From Pseudorhodoplanes sp. (GTDB lineage Bacteria > Pseudomonadota > Alphaproteobacteria > Rhizobiales > Xanthobacteraceae): a stretch of 64,000 nt of DNA. The notes under the pieces are model-generated. The model ran no database searches and had not been told where the DNA came from. It worked only from the letters and a program-made list of their open reading frames with translations. Shown one piece after another: positions 16,045-26,255 of the stretch (position 1 is the stretch's first letter; every line of letters begins with the position of its first letter). The stretch covers positions 1 to 64,000 of the forward strand of contig JABARS010000002.1 in the NCBI GenBank assembly GCA_019187085.1, read 5' to 3'. Position numbers and translations under genes: made by a program.

Positions 16045-17208
16045 TCACGCCGCGCTCTTCCCCCACAGCCGGGCGCTGGCGATGTCGGCGCCCTCGCGCA
16101 GCGATTTCAGCTTCAGCCACACCACCGGCTCCACCACCCATTCGCGGTTGGTGAAAGTGCCGAAGCCGCAATCGGTGGAGGCGATGACGCGCTCGCGGTC
16201 GCCGACGGCGGTCACTGCGTCCTCGATGCGGCGCGCCACCACTTCCGGATGCTCGACGAAATTCGACGTCGTCTCGATCACGCCGGGGATGAGGATCATG
16301 TCCTCCGGCAGCGGGTGCTTCTTGAACGCGGCATATTCGTGTGCATGGCGCGGGTTGGAGAACTCGATGGAGAGCGCGCCGACATGGGCCTGGTAGAGCG
16401 CGGGCAGGATCTTTTCCAACGCGATGTCGTGGACGTGCGGGCCTTCCCAGTTGCCGTAGCAGACATGCAGGCGCACGCGGTCGCGCGGGATGCCGGCGAT
16501 GCCCTTGTTGATCGCCGCGACATGCTTCTCGCAGGCCTTGACGAAATCGGCGTCGGAGAGGTCGCGATAGAGCATGGTGCGGTCCATGGCGAGATCGGGG
16601 GCGTCGATCTGCAGCAGAAAGCCGGCCTTGTGGATGGCGTTGTATTCATGCGCCATCTCGCGCGCGAGCGCGTCGAGATAGTCGTCGTGCGTCCGGTAAT
16701 AGGCGTTGAGCATGGTCGAGGAAATGATGCCGGGTGAGGCCGCGGTCATGAACATTTCCGCGAACGTGTCGCCAGCGATCGCCTTGACGCGCGCAAGCTC
16801 GCTCTTGATCGGCTTGATGTCGAGATACTTCACCTCGCTCTGCGCTTCCGGCGCGTTCTGCTGCTTGGAGACATGCGGGAAGCGGTGCTTGAGGTAGTTC
16901 ATCATTTCCGGGAATTGCTCGAATTCCATCCCGCGCCGCCGCTTGGACACGCCGGCGAATCCGGACATGCGCTGCGGCACATAGGTCTGGAAGCCGACGC
17001 GCTGCTGCTCACCGTCGTTGCCGATATCGATGCCGGCCTCCGCCTGCTTGCGCACGACATGGCGCACGGCCCTGTCCATTTCGGCGGCCATCTCCGCCGC
17101 GTCGAAGGCTTCCCCGGCCTCGCGGCGGATCAGCATGTCCGACAATTTGTCGTTGCGCGGCAGGCTGCCGACATGGGTGGTGAGGATGCGGTCGCGGCTG
17201 ACAATCAT
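16045..17208 (-). CDS. Cobalamin-independent methionine synthase-like zinc methyltransferase
   Basis: A 387-residue protein matching the C-terminal catalytic half of MetE, a zinc-dependent transferase that activates thiols. The zinc ligands are all present: His248 and Cys250 in LHVCYGNW, Glu282 in SIEFSNPR, and Cys347 in STDCGFGTF. The N-terminal MetE domain is missing, as in archaeal MetE and epoxyalkane:CoM transferase relatives, so the methyl donor and acceptor are uncertain. HVGSLPRND near the N-terminus is also conserved. It has no obvious operon partner. Confidence 0.88.
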   Translation of the reverse strand: MIVSRDRILTTHVGSLPRNDKLSDMLIRREAGEAFDAAEMAAEMDRAVRHVVRKQAEAGIDIGNDGEQQRVGFQTYVPQRMSGFAGVSKRRRGMEFEQFPEMMNYLKHRFPHVSKQQNAPEAQSEVKYLDIKPIKSELARVKAIAGDTFAEMFMTAASPGIISSTMLNAYYRTHDDYLDALAREMAHEYNAIHKAGFLLQIDAPDLAMDRTMLYRDLSDADFVKACEKHVAAINKGIAGIPRDRVRLHVCYGNWEGPHVHDIALEKILPALYQAHVGALSIEFSNPRHAHEYAAFKKHPLPEDMILIPGVIETTSNFVEHPEVVARRIEDAVTAVGDRERVIASTDCGFGTFTNREWVVEPVVWLKLKSLREGADIASARLWGKSAA

Positions 17209-17553
17209 GTTTTGCTCCCGGCCGGTGTCCTTGCGGCCCTATCACACCGACTTCGGCCGTCAACCACAGCCTTGCCCATGCGGCATGCGGCGCGGACGGG
17301 GGGCGTGGGCCGGTTCGTGCCCGGACGCAGGCCCGGCGCAGGGTCCATCGCAGGTCCCGGTCATAGGCTGGAGCCGGTCTAAAAGCGTTGACCCGCGCCG
17401 GCGGCGCCTGCATTATAATTCATGCAGATCGGTCAAGGAAACCCGATCCGACCGAGCGCTAGGTTCACCTTGAGGAGCATAAATTTCACACTTAAAATAA
17501 TTCGGCTCTTCAAGAAAACGCTAACAAAACAAAACGGGCCGGCGGGGAGGAAC
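17209..17553. other. 345-base regulatory gap before the benzoate-CoA ligase
   Basis: No gene. It separates the divergent MetE-like and benzoate-CoA ligase genes. It carries the promoter/operator at 17388-17428, then a leader of about 125 bases that becomes AT-rich near 17480-17530, unlike its surroundings. GGGGAGG at 17544-17550 serves the ligase start. Confidence 0.6.
17388..17428 (+). promoter_or_regulatory. Promoter and BoxR-type operator of the benzoate-CoA ligase operon
   Basis: TTGACC (17388-17393) is a good -35; CATTAT (17412-17417) at 18 bases, or TATAAT (17415-17420) at 21 bases, can be the -10. Overlapping it is an inverted repeat with arms CTGCAT (17409-17414) and ATGCAG (17423-17428). 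Read on the minus strand, 17425-17409 is CATGAATTATAATGCAG, which nearly equals the motif before boxC at 26195-26211 and resembles the one before boxR. A repressor there would cover the -10. Confidence 0.65.
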
Positions 17554-19155
17554 ATGTCTCAGACTGCATCCAGGACGGTCCCGGCAATCGGGACCGGCGC
17601 AGAACTCGATATTCCGCGCCAGTACAATTTCGCAGCGGACATTCTCTCCCGCAATCTTGCGGCGGGACGCGCCAACAAGGCCGCCTTCATCGACAGCCGC
17701 GGAAGCTGGACCTACGGACAATTGGCCGAGCGCGTCGCGCGCTTCGGGGCGGCGCTGCGCCAGCGCGGCATGCGGCGCGAGGAGCGGCTGTTCCTGTGCA
17801 TGCTTGATACGATCGACTGGCCGACGGCGTTTCTCGGCGCGATCAAGGCCGGCATCGTGCCGGTCGCGGTCAACACGCTGCTGACCGAGGACGACTACAA
17901 ATTCATGCTGACCGACAGCCGCGCGCGCACGCTCGTGGTCTCGGCGGCGCTGTGGCCGAAATTCCAGAGCATCCTGCGCGACTGCCCCGACGTCGAACGC
18001 GTGATCGTCTCGGGCGGCAGCGTCGCCGGCCATGAGGATTTCGAGGCCGTCGTCACCGGCGCGGCGCCCGAGGACTATACCGCGCCCACCACCTGCGACG
18101 ACATGTGCTTCTGGCTCTATTCGTCGGGCTCCACCGGCAAGCCGAAAGGCACGGTGCATGCGCAGGCGAGCATGCGCGTGACCGACGATCTGTACGGCGC
18201 GCCGACGCTCGGCATCACCGGGGACGATCTTTGCTATTCGGTCGCCAAGCTCTTCTTCGCCTACGGGCTCGGCAATGCGCTGACATTCCCGATGTCGGCG
18301 GGCGCGACGGTGGTGCTGATGGACGAGCGGCCGACGCCGGAAAGCGTCACCGCGCTGCTCAAAAAGCATCCGGTGACGGTGTTCTTCGGCGTGCCGACTT
18401 TCTATGCCGCGTTCCTGGCGAGCGCCACCGCGCCGGCGGGCAACGAGGTGCGCTTCCGCCGCTGCGTTTCCGCGGGCGAGGCCCTACCGCCGGAAGTTGG
18501 TCGGCGTTTCCGGGAAAAGTACCAGTGCGACATTCTTGACGGCATCGGTTCCACCGAGATGCTGCACATTTTCCTGTCCAACCGGCCCGGCGACGTGAAA
18601 TATGGCACCACCGGAAAACCGGTACCGGGCTACGAGCTCAGGCTCGTCGGCGACGACGGGCAGCCGGTGAAGCAGGGCGATATGGGCGAGTTGCTGATCC
18701 GCGGCGCTTCGAGCGCGATCATGTACTGGAACAACCGCGAACAGTCGCGCCGCACTTTCATGGGTGAATGGACGCGCTCGGGCGACAAGTATCTGCAGGA
18801 CGAAGACGGCTATTACGTTTATTGCGGCCGCAACGACGACATGCTCAAGGTCTCGGGCCTCTACGTTTCGCCGTTCGAGGTCGAAGGCGCGCTGCAGACG
18901 CATTCCGACGTGCTCGAATGCGCGGTGGTGGCCTGGCTCGACGGCGACGGGCTGATCAAGCCGAAGGCGTTCGTCGTTCTGAAGTCGCAAGACAAGGCCT
19001 GCGAGGACCTGGCGCGCCAGTTGCAGGAGCACGTCAAAGCCAAACTCGCGCCCTTCAAATACCCGCGCTGGATCGAATTCCGCACCGATCTGCCCAAGAC
19101 GGCGACCGGCAAGATCCAGCGTTTCAAGTTGCGGGCGGAAGCGCCTGCGTCCTAA
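17554..19155 (+). CDS. Benzoate--CoA ligase
   Basis: A 533-residue AMP-forming acyl-CoA synthetase that activates benzoate to benzoyl-CoA, the entry step of the box pathway. It has the AMP-binding loop YSSGSTGKPKGTVH, the SAGEALPPEVG and DGIGSTEMLHIF segments typical of benzoate-CoA ligases, the hinge region GRNDDMLKVSGLYVSP, and the catalytic Lys in KTATGKIQRF. The start at 17554 follows GGGGAGG. The assignment to benzoate rests on sequence type and on the transporter, boxR and boxCBA genes that follow. Hydroxylated benzoates could also be substrates. Confidence 0.92.
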   Translation: MSQTASRTVPAIGTGAELDIPRQYNFAADILSRNLAAGRANKAAFIDSRGSWTYGQLAERVARFGAALRQRGMRREERLFLCMLDTIDWPTAFLGAIKAGIVPVAVNTLLTEDDYKFMLTDSRARTLVVSAALWPKFQSILRDCPDVERVIVSGGSVAGHEDFEAVVTGAAPEDYTAPTTCDDMCFWLYSSGSTGKPKGTVHAQASMRVTDDLYGAPTLGITGDDLCYSVAKLFFAYGLGNALTFPMSAGATVVLMDERPTPESVTALLKKHPVTVFFGVPTFYAAFLASATAPAGNEVRFRRCVSAGEALPPEVGRRFREKYQCDILDGIGSTEMLHIFLSNRPGDVKYGTTGKPVPGYELRLVGDDGQPVKQGDMGELLIRGASSAIMYWNNREQSRRTFMGEWTRSGDKYLQDEDGYYVYCGRNDDMLKVSGLYVSPFEVEGALQTHSDVLECAVVAWLDGDGLIKPKAFVVLKSQDKACEDLARQLQEHVKAKLAPFKYPRWIEFRTDLPKTATGKIQRFKLRAEAPAS

Positions 19156-19228
19156 GGTCTCCATCAAGAAGAGACCGTCGCTGCCCAGAAAATGCATCAA
19201 AATTACATCTAGTCGGAGGAGTGAAGAT

Positions 19229-20413
19229 ATGAGGAAAACACTGGTCGCCGCCGGCGCGCTGCTCGCGCTGGCCGCAGGGCCGGGCATCACGTCCGCGATG
19301 GCCCAGCAGAAATCGGTAAAAATCGGGTTCGTCTCGACTTTCAGCGGCCCGACCGCGGTCATCGGCAACGATATGCGCAATTCGTTCGAGCTTGCGCTCG
19401 ACCATATCGGCCGCAAGATGGGCGGCCTGCCGGTGGAAGTCGTCTATGAAGACGACCAGCAGAAGCCGGAAGTCGGCAAGCAGAAGACCGAAAAGCTGAT
19501 CGAATCCGACAAGGTGGATTTTGTCGTCGGCTACATCTGGTCGAACGTGCTGCTCGCCTCGCTCAAGCCGGTGGTCGATTCCAAGACCTTCCTTGTGATC
19601 GCCAATGCCGGCCCCTCGCAGGTCGCCGGCGAGCTCTGCTCGCCCTATGTGTTCTCGACCTCGTGGAACAACGATCAGACCCCGCAGGCGATCGGCCACT
19701 ACATGAACCAGAAGGGCGTGAAGTCGGTCTATCTGCTTGGACCGAACTATGCCGCCGGCAAGGACATGCTCGCCGGCGTGGCCTCGACTTTCAAGGGCAA
19801 GGTGATCGGGCAGGACCTGACCAAGTGGCCGGACCAGCTCGACTTCTCCGCCGAGTTGACCAAGGTGAAGGCCGCCAAGCCCGACGCCGTGTTCGTGTTC
19901 TATCCCGGCGCCGCCGGCGTGCAGTTCCTCAACCAGTACGCCCAGGCCGGTCTCAAGGGCACGATCCCGCTCTACACCGCGTTCACGATCGACGAGCTCT
20001 CGCTGCCGCGCCAGAAGGAGCTTGCGCTCGGCGTGCCCGGCGCCCAGGAATGGGTGAACGACCTGCCGAACGAGACGAACAAGAAGTACGTCGCCGACTA
20101 TCGCGCGAAGTACAAGTCGCGTCCCTCGTTCTACGGCGCGCAGTCCTATGACGCCGTCGGCCTGATCAACAGTGCCGTCGTCGCGGTGAAGGGCGATCTG
20201 AGCAAGAAGGACGCCATGCGCGACGAGATGCGCAAGGCGAACTTCAAGTCGGTGCGCGGGCCGTTCAAATACGGCAACAACCACGTTCCGATCCAGAACT
20301 TCTATCTGCAGGACGTGGTGAAGGACGGCGACGAGCTCGTGCTCAAGACCGTCGCCACCATCGTCAAGGACAGCCAGGACGAACACCACAAGAAATGTCC
20401 GATGAAGTGGTGA
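19229..20413 (+). CDS. ABC transporter substrate-binding protein, branched-chain amino acid/aromatic acid type
   Basis: A 394-residue periplasmic binding protein (Peripla_BP_6/LivJ type) with a signal peptide cut near AMA-QQKS (about residue 25). It is the solute receptor of the importer encoded next. Its position between the benzoate ligase and the box genes indicates that benzoate or a related aromatic acid is the ligand. GGAGGAG lies before the ATG. The hairpin at 20425-20460 right after the gene should let it be made in excess over the membrane subunits. Confidence 0.92.
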   Translation: MRKTLVAAGALLALAAGPGITSAMAQQKSVKIGFVSTFSGPTAVIGNDMRNSFELALDHIGRKMGGLPVEVVYEDDQQKPEVGKQKTEKLIESDKVDFVVGYIWSNVLLASLKPVVDSKTFLVIANAGPSQVAGELCSPYVFSTSWNNDQTPQAIGHYMNQKGVKSVYLLGPNYAAGKDMLAGVASTFKGKVIGQDLTKWPDQLDFSAELTKVKAAKPDAVFVFYPGAAGVQFLNQYAQAGLKGTIPLYTAFTIDELSLPRQKELALGVPGAQEWVNDLPNETNKKYVADYRAKYKSRPSFYGAQSYDAVGLINSAVVAVKGDLSKKDAMRDEMRKANFKSVRGPFKYGNNHVPIQNFYLQDVVKDGDELVLKTVATIVKDSQDEHHKKCPMKW

Positions 20414-20424
20414 TCTGATGACCG

Positions 20425-20460
20425 GCCGGACGGCGGCGGGAACGCTGCCGTCCGGCTTTT
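20425..20460 (+). terminator. Intrinsic terminator or attenuator after the binding-protein gene
   Basis: A 13-bp stem (GCCGGACGGCGGC pairing with GCTGCCGTCCGGC, one G-U pair), loop GGGAAC, then TTTT. It lies between the binding-protein gene and the permease gene of one operon, so it probably causes partial termination. Confidence 0.75.
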
Positions 20461-20503
20461 CATGAGCAATCGCGCGGGGCGCGCGCGTGGAAAACGGGCT
20501 GCG

Positions 20504-21424
20504 ATGCTGCTTTTTGTCGAACAGTTTCTGAACGGGCTGCAATTCGGACTGCTGCTGTTTCTGCTGGCGGCGGGCCTGACGCTGGTTTTCGGGATCATGG
20601 ATCTCGTCAACCTGGCGCACGGCTCGTTTTACATGCTCGGCGCCTATTTCGCCGCGACCTTCACCGCGCTGACCGGAAGCTTTATCGGCGGCGTGGTGCT
20701 GGCGCTGGCGGCGACGCTTCTGGTCGGGATGGCGGTCGAGGTCATCGCCATGCGGCGGCTCTACCGGCGCGACCATCTCGATCATGTGCTGGCGACCTTC
20801 GGCCTGATCCTGTTCTTCAACGAGCTGGTGCGCCTGATCTGGGGCCCGGCCGGCATGAATCTGACGCTGCCGTCCTGGCTCAATACCTCGGTCGAGATCC
20901 TGCCGGACGTGCAGTATTCGATGTACCGGCTGTCGATCATCGTGGTGGCGCTGGCGGTGGCGATTGCGCTCTACCTCATCGTGATGCGCACGCGCGTCGG
21001 CATGCTGATCCGCGCCGGCGCCTCCAACCGCGAAATGATCAGCGCGCTCGGAATCAACATCAAGCTGCTCTACACGTTCGTGTTCGGCGTCGGCGCGGCG
21101 CTCGCGGGCCTCGCCGGCCTGATGCAGGCGGCGATCCTCACCGCGCAGATCGGCATGGGCGAGAACATCCTGATCCTTGCCTTCGTCGTCATCATCATCG
21201 GCGGTATCGGCTCGATCCGCGGCGCCTTCATCGCCGCGATCTTTGTCGGACTGATCGACACGGTCGGCCGCGCCTTCCTGCCGGATTTGCTCAAGCTCGC
21301 TTTGAGCCCGGCCGCTGCTGCGACCGCGGCGCCGGCCCTGTCGTCGATGCTCATCTATCTTGTCATGGCCATCATCCTGGTGGTCCGGCCCGCCGGCCTG
21401 TTCCCAGCCCCTGGTAGCCGATGA
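20504..21424 (+). CDS. ABC transporter permease, LivH type
   Basis: A 306-residue inner-membrane permease with about eight hydrophobic segments. It shows the LivH-type opening (FVEQFLNGLQFGLLLFLLA) and the conserved GLTLVFGIMDLVNLAHGSFY region. An upstream in-frame ATG at 20462 would add 14 basic residues. The start at 20504 fits the family better, though neither has a clear ribosome site. Its stop overlaps the start of the next permease by four bases. Confidence 0.9.
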   Translation: MLLFVEQFLNGLQFGLLLFLLAAGLTLVFGIMDLVNLAHGSFYMLGAYFAATFTALTGSFIGGVVLALAATLLVGMAVEVIAMRRLYRRDHLDHVLATFGLILFFNELVRLIWGPAGMNLTLPSWLNTSVEILPDVQYSMYRLSIIVVALAVAIALYLIVMRTRVGMLIRAGASNREMISALGINIKLLYTFVFGVGAALAGLAGLMQAAILTAQIGMGENILILAFVVIIIGGIGSIRGAFIAAIFVGLIDTVGRAFLPDLLKLALSPAAAATAAPALSSMLIYLVMAIILVVRPAGLFPAPGSR

Positions 21425-22360
21425 TGCCGGCTCTGACCCTCCGCAACGTCGTGGTTGCGCTGCTGTTGCTCATGCTCTTTCTGGTGCCGGTCTATGCGGC
21501 CGTCATCGGCAATAATTTCGTGCTGAGTCTGTTCACGCGCATCGTGATCCTCGCCATGGCGGCGACGAGCCTCAACCTGATCATGGGCTATGGCGGCATG
21601 GTGAGCTTCGGGCATGCTGCCTATCTCGGCATCGGCGGCTACGTGGTCGGCATTCTCGCCTACGAGGGAATCCTGTCCGGCTTCCTGCAATGGCCGCTCG
21701 CGCTTCTCGTGTCGGCGCTGATCGCCTTCGTGATCGGGCTGTTATCGCTGCGCACGCGCGGCGTCTATTTCATCATGATCACGCTCGCCTTCGCGCAGAT
21801 GATCTATTATGTCGGCGTCAGCCTCAACCGCTACGGTGCCGACGACGGGCTGACGATCTATCGCCGCAGCCAGTTCGGCGACCTGATCAACCTCTCCAAC
21901 AAGACGGTGTTCTATTATCTGTGCCTCGTGCTGCTGCTGGCGTCGATCTATCTGGTCTGGCGCCTGGTGAATTCGCGCTTTGGCATGGCGATCCAGGGCG
22001 CGCGCTCCAACGACCGGCGCATGCACGCCATCGGTTTCCCGACCTTCCGCTACCGGCTCACCTGCTTCGTGATTGCCGGCACGATCTGCGGGCTGGCCGG
22101 CGTGCTGCTCGCCAACCATACCGATTTCATCAGTCCGGCGGTGATGCACTGGACGCGCTCCGGCGACCTGATCGTCATGGTGGTGCTGGGCGGAATGGGC
22201 TCGCTGTTCGGGCCGCTGATCGGGACGGTGGCATTCCTGGCGCTGGAGGAATGGCTGTCCGGCATCACGGAATACTGGCAGATCATTTTCGGTCCGCTGC
22301 TGCTTGCGATCGTGCTGTTCGCGCGCGGGGGCATCGACGGCTTGCTGGCGGGGATTCGTC

Positions 22361-22368
<8 letters not shown>
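21421..22368 (+). CDS. ABC transporter permease, LivM type
   Basis: A 315-residue second permease of the importer, with the LivM signature SLNLIMGYGGMVSFGHAAYL and the cytoplasmic EAA-like loop around SNDRRMHAIGFPTFRYRL. It starts in the ATGATG overlap with the preceding gene. The next gene, an ATPase, begins eight bases before its stop, so the subunits are translationally coupled. Confidence 0.92.
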
Positions 22369-23834
<1,466 letters not shown>

Positions 23835-23880
23835 GCCGCTCCGAGCGGCTGCTCCACAAATTTCGCGCTTTTCGGCCCGA

Positions 23881-23906
23881 ACGACATGCACTATTGTGCA
23901 TGTCGT
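23881..23906 (+). promoter_or_regulatory. Perfect inverted repeat, probable BoxR operator at its own gene
   Basis: Arms ACGACATGCAC (23881-23891) and GTGCATGTCGT (23896-23906) are perfectly complementary around TATT. The core TGCA-N6-TGCA is the spacing described for BzdR/BoxR operators. The 17-base centre at 23885-23901 shares 14 positions with the motif before boxC. It lies 16 bases upstream of the probable TTG start of boxR, which points to autoregulation. Confidence 0.75.
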
Positions 23907-23921
23907 CAGAGGACCACTGTC

Positions 23922-24830
23922 TTGCCGGAAGCGAAAACGAAATCGGGTGAAAAAACCGCCGCCGAGCCCGGGCCGGGCGAGGCGCAGTTCATGGGCGATG
24001 TCGGTCGCCTGGTGCGGCTCGGCCGCGCCAAGCGCGGCATGACGCGCCGCCGGCTGGCGCAGGATTCCGGCATCTCCGAACGCTATCTGGCGCAGATCGA
24101 AAGCGGGCACGGCAACCCGTCGGTGATCGTGCTCAAGGCGATCGCCGACGCCTTCGAAATGCCGGTCGCCGACCTGCTGCCGGTCAACGGCGCGCGCCAC
24201 CCGATCGTCGCCAACATCCTCTCCGTGCTCGGACGCGTGCCGCAGCCGGATCTGCCGGCGATCGCCGACCTGGTCGAGCAGAAGCTGCGCGAGCGCGCGG
24301 CCGCCGACCGCGCGCAGCGGATCGCGCTCGTGGGTCTGCGCGGCGCCGGCAAGTCGACGCTCGGCCGCCTGCTGGCGCAGAAGCTCGGTTTCCCGTTCGT
24401 CGAACTCAACCGCGTGGTCGAGCAGGAATACGGCGCCAGCGTCTCGATGCTGATCGAGATTTCGGGCGTCAACACGTTCCGCCGCTACGAGCGCGCCTGT
24501 CTGGAGCGCGTCATCGCCGACCACGACAAGGTCGTGATCGCGACCGCCGGCGGCATCGTGGCCAGCCTCGATACCTACGCGCTCCTGCTCCAGCGCACGC
24601 ACACGATCTGGCTGCAGGCGCAGCCGCAGGAGCACATGGGCCGCGTCATGGAGCAGGGCGACTTCCGCCCGATGTCGGAAAACCGCGAAGCGATGGCCGA
24701 CCTCATGGCCATCCTCGAGGCGCGCCGCGCCGACTATTCGCGCGCGGAAGCCCAGCTCGATACGTCCGGTGAAATGGTGAACAAAAGTGCGGAGAAACTC
24801 GCGCGTCTGGCACAGGAACTGATTCGATGA
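23922..24830 (+). CDS. boxR: BoxR/BzdR-type repressor (XRE HTH + shikimate kinase-like domain)
   Basis: A 302-residue transcriptional regulator of benzoate degradation. Residues 26-86 form an XRE-type helix-turn-helix (RRLAQDSGISERYLAQIESG). Residues 132-300 form a shikimate-kinase-like domain with P-loop GLRGAGKS at 138-145, which in BzdR senses benzoyl-CoA. I place the start at the TTG at 23922, preceded by AGAGGA with eight bases between; this gives nearly the length of BzdR. The upstream ATG at 23886 lies inside the palindromic operator and is unlikely. Its stop overlaps the next start (ATGA). Confidence 0.92.
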   Translation: MPEAKTKSGEKTAAEPGPGEAQFMGDVGRLVRLGRAKRGMTRRRLAQDSGISERYLAQIESGHGNPSVIVLKAIADAFEMPVADLLPVNGARHPIVANILSVLGRVPQPDLPAIADLVEQKLRERAAADRAQRIALVGLRGAGKSTLGRLLAQKLGFPFVELNRVVEQEYGASVSMLIEISGVNTFRRYERACLERVIADHDKVVIATAGGIVASLDTYALLLQRTHTIWLQAQPQEHMGRVMEQGDFRPMSENREAMADLMAILEARRADYSRAEAQLDTSGEMVNKSAEKLARLAQELIR

Positions 24831-25639
24831 CCGAACTCGCAGATTTCGGATTTCTCAACCTCGCCGCGCAGCGACTCGAATACCGCATGATCGGGCCACG
24901 CCCGGCGCAGGCGCCGACCATCGTCATGCTGCATGAAGGGCTCGGCAGCGTGGGCATGTGGGGCGATTTCCCCGAGCGCCTGGCGAAGGCCACGGGAGCC
25001 GGAATTTTCCTTTATTCACGGGCCGGTTACGGCCAGTCGAGCCGCGTTTCGCTGCCCCGTCCGCTCAGCTACATGCACGACGAGGCGACCGGCACGCTCA
25101 AAGAGATTCTCGCCGCCATCGAGTTCCGGCGCGGCCTCTTGCTCGGCCACAGCGACGGCGCCTCGATCGCGACCATCTATGCCGGCAGCATCCAGGACCA
25201 TCGCGTGCGCGGGCTCGTGCTGATCGCGCCGCATTTCTTCGTCGAGGACGTCAGCATCAAATCGATCGCCGAAGCCAAGACCGCCTACGAGTCGGGCGAT
25301 CTCAAGGGCAAGCTCGCGCGCTGGCACAGCGATCCCGACAATGCCTTCCATGGCTGGAACGGCGCCTGGCTCGATCCGCGCTTCCGCGCCTGGGACATCA
25401 CCCAGGAGCTCGCTTATATCCGCGTGCCGATCCTGATCGTGCAGGGCGAGGACGATCAGTACGGCACGGCGAAACAGATCGAGGCCGCGCAGGAGGAATG
25501 CTACTGCCCGGTCGACGTCACGCTCGTGCCCGGTGCGCGGCATGCCCCGCATCGCGAGGCGGCGGACCTGACGCTCGAGACGGTCGCCGCCTTCATCAAC
25601 CGGCTCTTGCGCACGCATGGCGAGGCGCAGGCGGCCTGA
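24827..25639 (+). CDS. Alpha/beta hydrolase of the box cluster
   Basis: A 270-residue alpha/beta hydrolase. The nucleophile Ser lies in LLGHSDGASIA, the acid in QGEDDQYGT and the His in GARHAPHREA. It is translationally coupled to boxR. Similar hydrolases occur in other box clusters, where a thioesterase or lactonase role on CoA intermediates has been considered. The exact substrate cannot be read from the sequence. Confidence 0.88.
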   Translation: MTELADFGFLNLAAQRLEYRMIGPRPAQAPTIVMLHEGLGSVGMWGDFPERLAKATGAGIFLYSRAGYGQSSRVSLPRPLSYMHDEATGTLKEILAAIEFRRGLLLGHSDGASIATIYAGSIQDHRVRGLVLIAPHFFVEDVSIKSIAEAKTAYESGDLKGKLARWHSDPDNAFHGWNGAWLDPRFRAWDITQELAYIRVPILIVQGEDDQYGTAKQIEAAQEECYCPVDVTLVPGARHAPHREAADLTLETVAAFINRLLRTHGEAQAA

Positions 25640-25721
25640 CAAGCGATCTGATACGGCGACCCCGGCAGGCGCTGCCACCCGCCGGGGCTCCCTTGCAGAC
25701 AGCGCGGCTTCTACCGCCGTG

Positions 25722-25973
25722 TTACCGGTTCTGCTTCGGCATGCCGCTGCCCGAGCCGGTGGTCGACGCCGGGTTCGGCACGCACTGCTGTGCCTGTCCC
25801 TGCTTGGCTTTTTCGCACTCCGCCATGCTGGCGAACGTGCAGTTCGCCTTGCTGTCGGTTCCAGAGCCCTGCAGGCAGAAACGGCCCTGGTTTCCCGGGG
25901 TCGCGGTCTGTGCAAGCGCGGGCGCCGCGAGGGCGAAGGCGAGCAGGGCGGATGTGGCAATGGTCAGGCGCAT
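25722..25973 (-). CDS. Small secreted Cys-rich protein, DUF3551-like
   Basis: An 83-residue protein with a clear signal peptide (MRLTIATSALLAFALAAPALAQ). The short mature part has four Cys in a pattern (FCLQ, NCTF, ECEK, QCVP) like the DUF3551 family of Hyphomicrobiales. The function is unknown. AAGGAGA precedes the ATG, and an EcfG-type promoter lies 42 bases upstream. It converges on the hydrolase gene and diverges from boxC. Confidence 0.75.
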   Translation of the reverse strand: MRLTIATSALLAFALAAPALAQTATPGNQGRFCLQGSGTDSKANCTFASMAECEKAKQGQAQQCVPNPASTTGSGSGMPKQNR

Positions 25974-26014
25974 GGACGTCTCCTTCCGAGCGTTCCGAAG
26001 GCCCCCCGGGTGAG

Positions 26015-26039
26015 AACGGCGAGACGCCGCGCACGTTCC
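26015..26039 (-). promoter_or_regulatory. EcfG-type stress promoter of the DUF3551-like gene
   Basis: On the minus strand GGAAC (26039-26035) is followed after exactly 16 bases by CGTT (26018-26015), matching the alphaproteobacterial EcfG consensus GGAAC-N16/17-CGTT. The start codon lies 42 bases downstream. Confidence 0.65.
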
Positions 26040-26179
26040 AGGTACGCGCCAGATACGCGCACGTTCCGCGCCGGGCATTGCCGGCAACCGGCGGACTGTT
26101 TCCCGCAGCGGCGCCGGCGGGGCGGGTCAAAGGGGGGCCTGAAAGGGCGACTGGAAGCCGCGGAAGCAGAATTTTAGTG

Positions 26180-26211
26180 TAGACAAGGTCCAAACATGAA
26201 TTATAGTGCAT
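26180..26211 (+). promoter_or_regulatory. Promoter and BoxR-type operator before boxC
   Basis: TAGACA (26180-26185) and TATAGT (26202-26207), 16 bases apart, form a good sigma-70 promoter. The motif CATGAATTATAGTGCAT (26195-26211) overlaps the -10. It matches the operator-like site before the benzoate-CoA ligase in reverse orientation (15 of the first 16 bases) and the boxR site (14 of 17). Repressor binding would block the -10. Confidence 0.72.
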
Positions 26212-26255
26212 ATTCGCCGGAGGCGTTCTCTGGCCAACACAACCGACGGGACGGG

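Noticed and set aside
19190..19213. TGCATCAAAATTACATC as a fourth BoxR site before the binding-protein gene
   Set aside because: Spacing between the TGCA-like halves is seven, not six, and only about half of the motif positions agree.
23886..23921. Upstream ATG as boxR start
   Set aside because: It lies within the perfect inverted repeat and lacks a ribosome site; the TTG at 23922 has both spacing and AGAGGA.
25660..25687. Hairpin CCCCGGC/GCCGGGG as terminator of the hydrolase gene
   Set aside because: Only 7 bp with a 14-base loop and no T-run; too weak to list.
26196..26255. Upstream ATG as boxC start
   Set aside because: It lies inside the -10/operator segment; BoxC homology begins after the ATG at 26256/26262.
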